Program-made: the position numbers and the translations under genes
Shown here: positions 50,130 to 53,884 of the stretch, piece by piece
Layout: every line of letters starts with the position of its first letter
How positions within the stretch are numbered: position 1 is the stretch's first letter
Notes under the pieces: model-generated
The model's database searches: none
Told to the model about the DNA's origin: nothing
What the model saw: only the letters and a program-made list of their open reading frames with translations
NCBI GenBank assembly: GCA_051744365.1
Contig: JBNJCX010000009.1
Location: 1-53,884 of the forward strand
DNA length: 53,884 nucleotides
Source: Gudongella sp051744365
Lineage (GTDB): Bacteria; Bacillota; Clostridia; Tissierellales; Tissierellaceae
Direction: 5' to 3'

Positions 50130-51050
50130 TTATTTATCATACACTGGCGTCAGATAGTGCTTGTACTTTTCATTTCCACCGGTTGTGATATCGAAGAACA
50201 TGCCTTTAAGCTTCTTGCAAACAGGTCCCTCATGCCCGTCACCGACCTTTCTGTTGTCTACCTCCACAACTGCAGTAACCTCCATTGCAGTGCCGCTGAA
50301 AAATACCTCCTGGGCATTGTAAAGCTCAGTCCTTGAAACGCTTCTTTCCACAACCTCCATGCCAAGCTCTTCTCTGGCCAGGGTCATTACGGTATCCCTT
50401 GTTATTCCTTCAAGGATATCATCTGAAAGAGGTGGAGTGACCAATTTGCCCTTCTTTACCAGGAATACATTCTCTCCCGGACCCTCACAGACTTTTCCAT
50501 CATTGGTCAAGAATATTGCTTCATCATAACCGTTCTGAAGAACCTCCAGGGATGCAAGTGCTGAATTCAAATAGGCACCAGTGGATTTTGTACGAGGTGG
50601 AAGCATTGTATCCGTTATCCTTCTCCAGCTTGACACGGCAACCCTAAGCTCTGTTTTGCCTGCATAGTTTCCCATGGGCTGACAGTACATAAGCAGCCTG
50701 TTGTCATCATCAAAAAGCGTGGGAGTAAGGGATTCTGATCCCTTGTATACCACTGGTCTTACATATGTAGTGGTATTGAATCCATTCTTTTTCAAAAGCT
50801 CCACAGTAATATCACAAAGCTCCTGAACTGTGTATGGTATATCCATATACAGGGCCTTGGCTGATTCCAGCAGTCTTTCGTAGTGCTCCTTCAGCCTGAA
50901 TCCATACAGCTGCTCATTTTCCTCATCCCAGTATGCCCTTATGCCTTCAAAGCAGCCAAGTCCGTAGTTGAATGCCTTGGATCTTATACTAATGCTTACT
51001 TCCTGTTCCTCCACTATCTTTCCATCATAAAATACATAACTCTGCCCCAT
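50130..51050 (-). CDS. ilvE: Branched-chain amino acid aminotransferase
   Basis: Fold-type IV PLP enzyme that performs the last step of valine, isoleucine and leucine synthesis and the first step of their breakdown. Length 306. Family marks are the GLGCFEGIRAY loop, the PLP lysine Lys155 in PPRTKSTGAYLNS, EGPGENVF and EVFFSGTAMEVTAV. The ATG directly follows the ilvB stop codon, with AAGGAGGAG inside the ilvB end, so translation is coupled. Confidence 0.96.
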   Translation of the reverse strand: MGQSYVFYDGKIVEEQEVSISIRSKAFNYGLGCFEGIRAYWDEENEQLYGFRLKEHYERLLESAKALYMDIPYTVQELCDITVELLKKNGFNTTTYVRPVVYKGSESLTPTLFDDDNRLLMYCQPMGNYAGKTELRVAVSSWRRITDTMLPPRTKSTGAYLNSALASLEVLQNGYDEAIFLTNDGKVCEGPGENVFLVKKGKLVTPPLSDDILEGITRDTVMTLAREELGMEVVERSVSRTELYNAQEVFFSGTAMEVTAVVEVDNRKVGDGHEGPVCKKLKGMFFDITTGGNEKYKHYLTPVYDK

Positions 51051-52712
51051 CTAAGCATCTCCTCCTTCATATACCATCTCATTTATTGCCTTCCCAGCAG
51101 GAACTATCGGATATACCCATTGATTGTTTGAAAATGTACATTCAATAACAAATGCCTTGTTCTTTTCATTTACCCTTCCAAGAGCCTCTTCAAGCTCATT
51201 TTCACTATTGACTCTAGCACCATCAATTCCAAATGCACCTGCAAGCTTTATAAAATCAACTTCATTTCCAAGGTCTGTCTCGGAATATCTTTTATCACAG
51301 AACATGCCCTGCCACTGCCTGACCATTCCAAGCGAATTGTTGTTGAATAAGAGAATTACAATTGGCAGGTCATATTTTGCTACAGTGCCAAGTTCATTGA
51401 AGTTCATTCTGAAGCTTCCATCTCCCGTTACAAGAACAACCCTCTCCTTTGGATTTGCCAGCTGCGCTCCAATAGCAGCTCCCAGACCATATCCCATTGT
51501 TCCAAGGCCTCCCGATGAAAGAAATGTTCTGGGCTTTTTAAATATCCAGTGCTGACCAGTCCACATCTGATGCTGACCCACATCCGTTGCTACGATTGCA
51601 TCAGGCATCATCCTGTTTGCAACCTTCAATGCAGAGATTCCGCTCCACTCTGAACCTATTGGATCTTCCTCCCTCATGGTATGGATTTCATCCAGCCAAT
51701 ATCTTCTTTCCAACCTATCTATTCTGCTTGCCAGTTCCTTAAGTATCCTATCCATGGATCCCCTCAGATGACCATCGACTGCCTTGTTCTTTCCTATTTC
51801 AGCTGCATCGATGTCAATCTGGATTACCTTGGCCTTTGGACCGAACTCCTCAGCCTTTCCTATTACCCTGTCGCTGAATCTTGCACCCACTGCAATTATA
51901 AGGTCGCTGTGGCATACGGCCAGGTTGTTTTCCTTAAAGCCATGCATTCCTACCATTCCAAGGGATAATCTATGGTCTCTTGGAAATCCCCCTAGACCCA
52001 TAAGACTTGACACTACAGGTATATCACCCTTTTCGGCAAAATTGACCAGCTCCCTGGAGGTTCCGGAGGATATGACTCCTCCACCTGCATAGATAATGGG
52101 CTTTTCTGCCAGGTTTGTCATTTCCACAATCCTGTCCATGTCCTGAAATTCGTCATTCCCCTCAAAATGGTCTTCCTCAGGCTGGTATAGATGTTCAAAG
52201 TCCATCTGGGTCATCATGATGTCCTTTGGAATATCAACAAGAACAGGCCCCTTTCTACCAGACCCTGCTATTCTGAAGGCTTCCCTTACGGTCTCCTCTA
52301 TTTCCTCCACGCTGGTTACTAGATAGTTGTGCTTGGTAATGGTCATTGTTATGGAGGTTATATCCACCTCCTGGAAGGAATCCCTTCCCAAGAGTGATGA
52401 TGCAACCTGTCCTGTTATTACGACCATTGGCACTGAATCCGAATATGCGGTCGCTATTCCCGTAACCGTGTTTGTTGCACCTGGTCCTGATGTTGCAAAG
52501 CAAACGCCTGTCTTGCCGCTTGACCTTGCATAGCCGTCAGCACCGTGGGATGCACCCTGCTCGTGGCTTGTAAGTATATGCCTGAAATGTTTCCCATATC
52601 TTTTCAATGAATCATAAAGTGGAATAACCGCACCTCCGGGAAACCCGAATATGGTGTCTACACCTTCTTTCAAAAGGCATTCCATCACTATATCTGAACC
52701 TGTCATCCTCAT
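51051..52712 (-). CDS. ilvB: Acetolactate synthase, catalytic (large) subunit
   Basis: Thiamine-diphosphate enzyme joining two pyruvates (or pyruvate and 2-oxobutyrate) to acetolactate or acetohydroxybutyrate. Catalytic Glu51 lies in TSHEQGASHGADG; the FAD/substrate domain is in the middle (GMHGFKENNLAVCHSD), and the TPP motif is VTGDGSFRMNFNELGTV...NNNSLGMVRQWQ. This is the biosynthetic AHAS type rather than the FAD-free catabolic AlsS, given the neighbours. I start at the ATG at 52712 behind GAGGTGAG, giving 553 residues; the frame up to 52751 adds 13 unrelated residues. Confidence 0.95.
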   Translation of the reverse strand: MRMTGSDIVMECLLKEGVDTIFGFPGGAVIPLYDSLKRYGKHFRHILTSHEQGASHGADGYARSSGKTGVCFATSGPGATNTVTGIATAYSDSVPMVVITGQVASSLLGRDSFQEVDITSITMTITKHNYLVTSVEEIEETVREAFRIAGSGRKGPVLVDIPKDIMMTQMDFEHLYQPEEDHFEGNDEFQDMDRIVEMTNLAEKPIIYAGGGVISSGTSRELVNFAEKGDIPVVSSLMGLGGFPRDHRLSLGMVGMHGFKENNLAVCHSDLIIAVGARFSDRVIGKAEEFGPKAKVIQIDIDAAEIGKNKAVDGHLRGSMDRILKELASRIDRLERRYWLDEIHTMREEDPIGSEWSGISALKVANRMMPDAIVATDVGQHQMWTGQHWIFKKPRTFLSSGGLGTMGYGLGAAIGAQLANPKERVVLVTGDGSFRMNFNELGTVAKYDLPIVILLFNNNSLGMVRQWQGMFCDKRYSETDLGNEVDFIKLAGAFGIDGARVNSENELEEALGRVNEKNKAFVIECTFSNNQWVYPIVPAGKAINEMVYEGGDA

Positions 52713-52777
52713 TTGTCTCACCTCTATATATTCTGGTATACACAGCCACATCGGCAGCTGATGTCATGTTTCAAAGT

Positions 52778-53770
52778 CTATTTCTTAAGCCAGCTCATCA
52801 TCTTTCTAAGGTCTCTACCCACCACCTCCATCTGATGCTCCTGCTCCATTCTTCTCCTTGCAGTGAAACCAGGCCTGTTGGCCTTGTTCTCCAATATCCA
52901 GTTCTTTGCAAATGTTCCGTCCTGAACCTCGGAAAGAACCTTTCTCATCTCGTTTCTGGTCTCCTCTGTGATGATTCTTTTTCCCACCGAGTAATCACCG
53001 TATTCTGCAGTGTCGCTGACGGAGTATCTCATATAGCTCAGTCCACCCTGATTAATCAGATCCACAATAAGCTTCATTTCATGGAGACACTCAAAGTATG
53101 CACTTTCAGGCTCATATCCCGCCTCAACCAACACCTCAAAGCCTGCCTTCATAAGCTCTGTCACTCCACCGCAAAGAACTGCCTGCTCTCCGAAAAGATC
53201 CGTTTCCGTTTCCTCCTTGAAGGTGGTCTGAAGGACTCCCGCCCTTGCTCCTCCGATTCCTGCTGCGTATGCAAGAGCAACTTCCATGGTGTCACCGCTT
53301 GGATCCTGGTGGGTTGTAACCAAACACGGTACTCCCTTTCCTTCCTGGTACTGACTTCTAACTGTGTGTCCAGGTCCCTTTGGTGCAACCATAAATACAT
53401 TTACATCCTCCGGAGGAACAATCTGTCCGTAATGGATATTGAAGCCATGGGCAAAGGCCAGGTATTTCCCAGGTGTCAGATTAGCCTTGATGCTGCTTTC
53501 ATAAAGATCCACCTGCTTTTCATCGTTTACAAGAAGCATTACCACATCAGCCCACTCCGCAGCTTCACCTGCAGTTGATACAACAAGACCAGCTTCCTCA
53601 GCCCTGGCCCAGGACTTGCTGCCTTCGTAAAGTCCAACCCTTACATCCACACCTGACTCCTTAAGATTCAGCGCATGTGCGTGGCCCTGGCTTCCGTAGC
53701 CTATAACAGCCACCTTCCTGCCATTCAGCAGACTCATATCACAATCATTTTCATAGAACATTTTCGCCAT
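52778..53770 (-). CDS. ilvC: Ketol-acid reductoisomerase
   Basis: Mg-dependent enzyme converting acetolactate/acetohydroxybutyrate to dihydroxy acids with NAD(P)H. The Rossmann motif VIGYGSQGHAHALNL, APKGPGHTVR, GGARAGVLQTTFKEETETDLFGEQ (in parts) and the C-terminal knotted domain mark a class I enzyme. I start at the ATG at 53770 (MAKMFYENDC), since the first in-frame ATG at 53779 touches GGGAGAG; length 330. The loop after the second strand reads VGLYEGSKSW, with Tyr-Glu where NADPH enzymes often have Arg/Lys. It is 15 bp from ilvN and 66 bp from ilvB. Confidence 0.95.
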   Translation of the reverse strand: MAKMFYENDCDMSLLNGRKVAVIGYGSQGHAHALNLKESGVDVRVGLYEGSKSWARAEEAGLVVSTAGEAAEWADVVMLLVNDEKQVDLYESSIKANLTPGKYLAFAHGFNIHYGQIVPPEDVNVFMVAPKGPGHTVRSQYQEGKGVPCLVTTHQDPSGDTMEVALAYAAGIGGARAGVLQTTFKEETETDLFGEQAVLCGGVTELMKAGFEVLVEAGYEPESAYFECLHEMKLIVDLINQGGLSYMRYSVSDTAEYGDYSVGKRIITEETRNEMRKVLSEVQDGTFAKNWILENKANRPGFTARRRMEQEHQMEVVGRDLRKMMSWLKK

Positions 53771-53785
53771 TTTCTTCATCTCTCC

Positions 53786-53884
53786 CTATTCTGTAACCTC
53801 ATAAACATCCTGGAAACGTCTCATCTGAAGGATCATATTCTCCATCAGGTCTTCACTTGGTGCTCCTACCGTCAGTGTAAGCTT
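53786..53884 (-). CDS. ilvN: Acetolactate synthase, regulatory (small) subunit, C-terminal fragment
   Basis: The open frame enters from the right edge and gives 32 residues ending in YEVTE. The pattern KLTLTVGAPSEDLMENMILQ followed by MRRFQDVYEV resembles the strand-helix-strand of an ACT domain as in IlvN/IlvM/IlvH, where it binds valine for feedback control. Position before ilvC and ilvB supports this. The fragment is the end of the protein; its full length and 5' end are outside the window. Confidence 0.7.
   Translation of the reverse strand, partial: KLTLTVGAPSEDLMENMILQMRRFQDVYEVTE

Noticed and set aside
52766..53578. 270-codon open frame on the plus strand over ilvC
   Set aside because: It lies wholly antisense to the well-conserved ilvC, has no ribosome binding site, and its Cys/Leu/Ser-rich product resembles nothing; a shadow of codon bias.

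Overview
The window comes from a low-GC Gram-positive anaerobe, most likely of the Clostridia/Tissierellia type that ferments amino acids. This rests on gene content and order: the rho-rpmE-prmC-prfA-Sua5-YwlE-rpiB-upp-wecB cluster of Firmicutes, an adenosylcobalamin-dependent (class II) ribonucleotide reductase, a pyrophosphate-type phosphofructokinase, the lysine-fermentation genes kal and kce, methionine gamma-lyase, an S-layer homology protein, strong AGGAGG ribosome binding sites and frequent TTG/GTG starts. I cannot name the species. No rRNA, tRNA, CRISPR array, phage or complete insertion sequence was seen.

Layout. 1-1.8 kb (+): the 3' end of a secreted phosphodiester-glycosidase-like protein. 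1.8-15.4 kb (-): a housekeeping block running from rho down to murA and mreB/mbl, broken into several transcription units by promoters and terminators visible in the gaps (rho, rpmE, prfA, upp, tagO-wecB and murA-mreB units). 15.6-18.8 kb (-): kal, kce and a cytoplasmic gamma-glutamyltranspeptidase-like gene. 18.9-20.5 kb (+): PPi-type phosphofructokinase and a relic of an ABC-transporter ATPase. 20.5-28.4 kb: pyrG, an SLH protein, a PatB/MalY-type C-S lyase, a LonB-like protease, and an MFS transporter followed by a 33-residue membrane peptide. 28.5-34.4 kb (-): oligopeptide importer oppB-C-D-F-A. 34.8-39.8 kb: nucleotide and one-carbon genes (nrdJ behind NrdR-like boxes, a stand-alone cyclodeaminase, nucleoside hydrolase, purine nucleoside phosphorylase). 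40-45.2 kb: two universal stress proteins flanking a translationally coupled amidohydrolase/M20 pair, then an NhaC antiporter. 45.6-48.8 kb (-): a DUF401 membrane protein with two tandem D-2-hydroxyacid dehydrogenases. 48.9-53.9 kb (-): branched-chain amino acid operon ilvN(partial)-ilvC-ilvB-ilvE ending in methionine gamma-lyase.

How it works together. The accessory half reads as peptide and amino-acid catabolism (Opp uptake, gamma-glutamyl and M20 hydrolases, lysine and methionine breakdown, 2-hydroxyacid dehydrogenases) with nucleoside salvage. Methionine gamma-lyase as last gene of the ilv operon suggests that 2-oxobutyrate from methionine feeds isoleucine synthesis.

The most unusual structure is a family of intergenic repeats (about 0.2-0.35 kb, at 4.5, 18.2, 22.9, 37.8 and 45.2 kb). 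They share ATTCACAATTC-type ends, an AT-rich hairpin core and a motif close to CCTGAGTGAAACGAAGGATC, usually in inverted pairs. In six cases the repeat starts directly at the stop codon of the neighbouring gene, and it largely replaces the ordinary terminators found elsewhere in the window.
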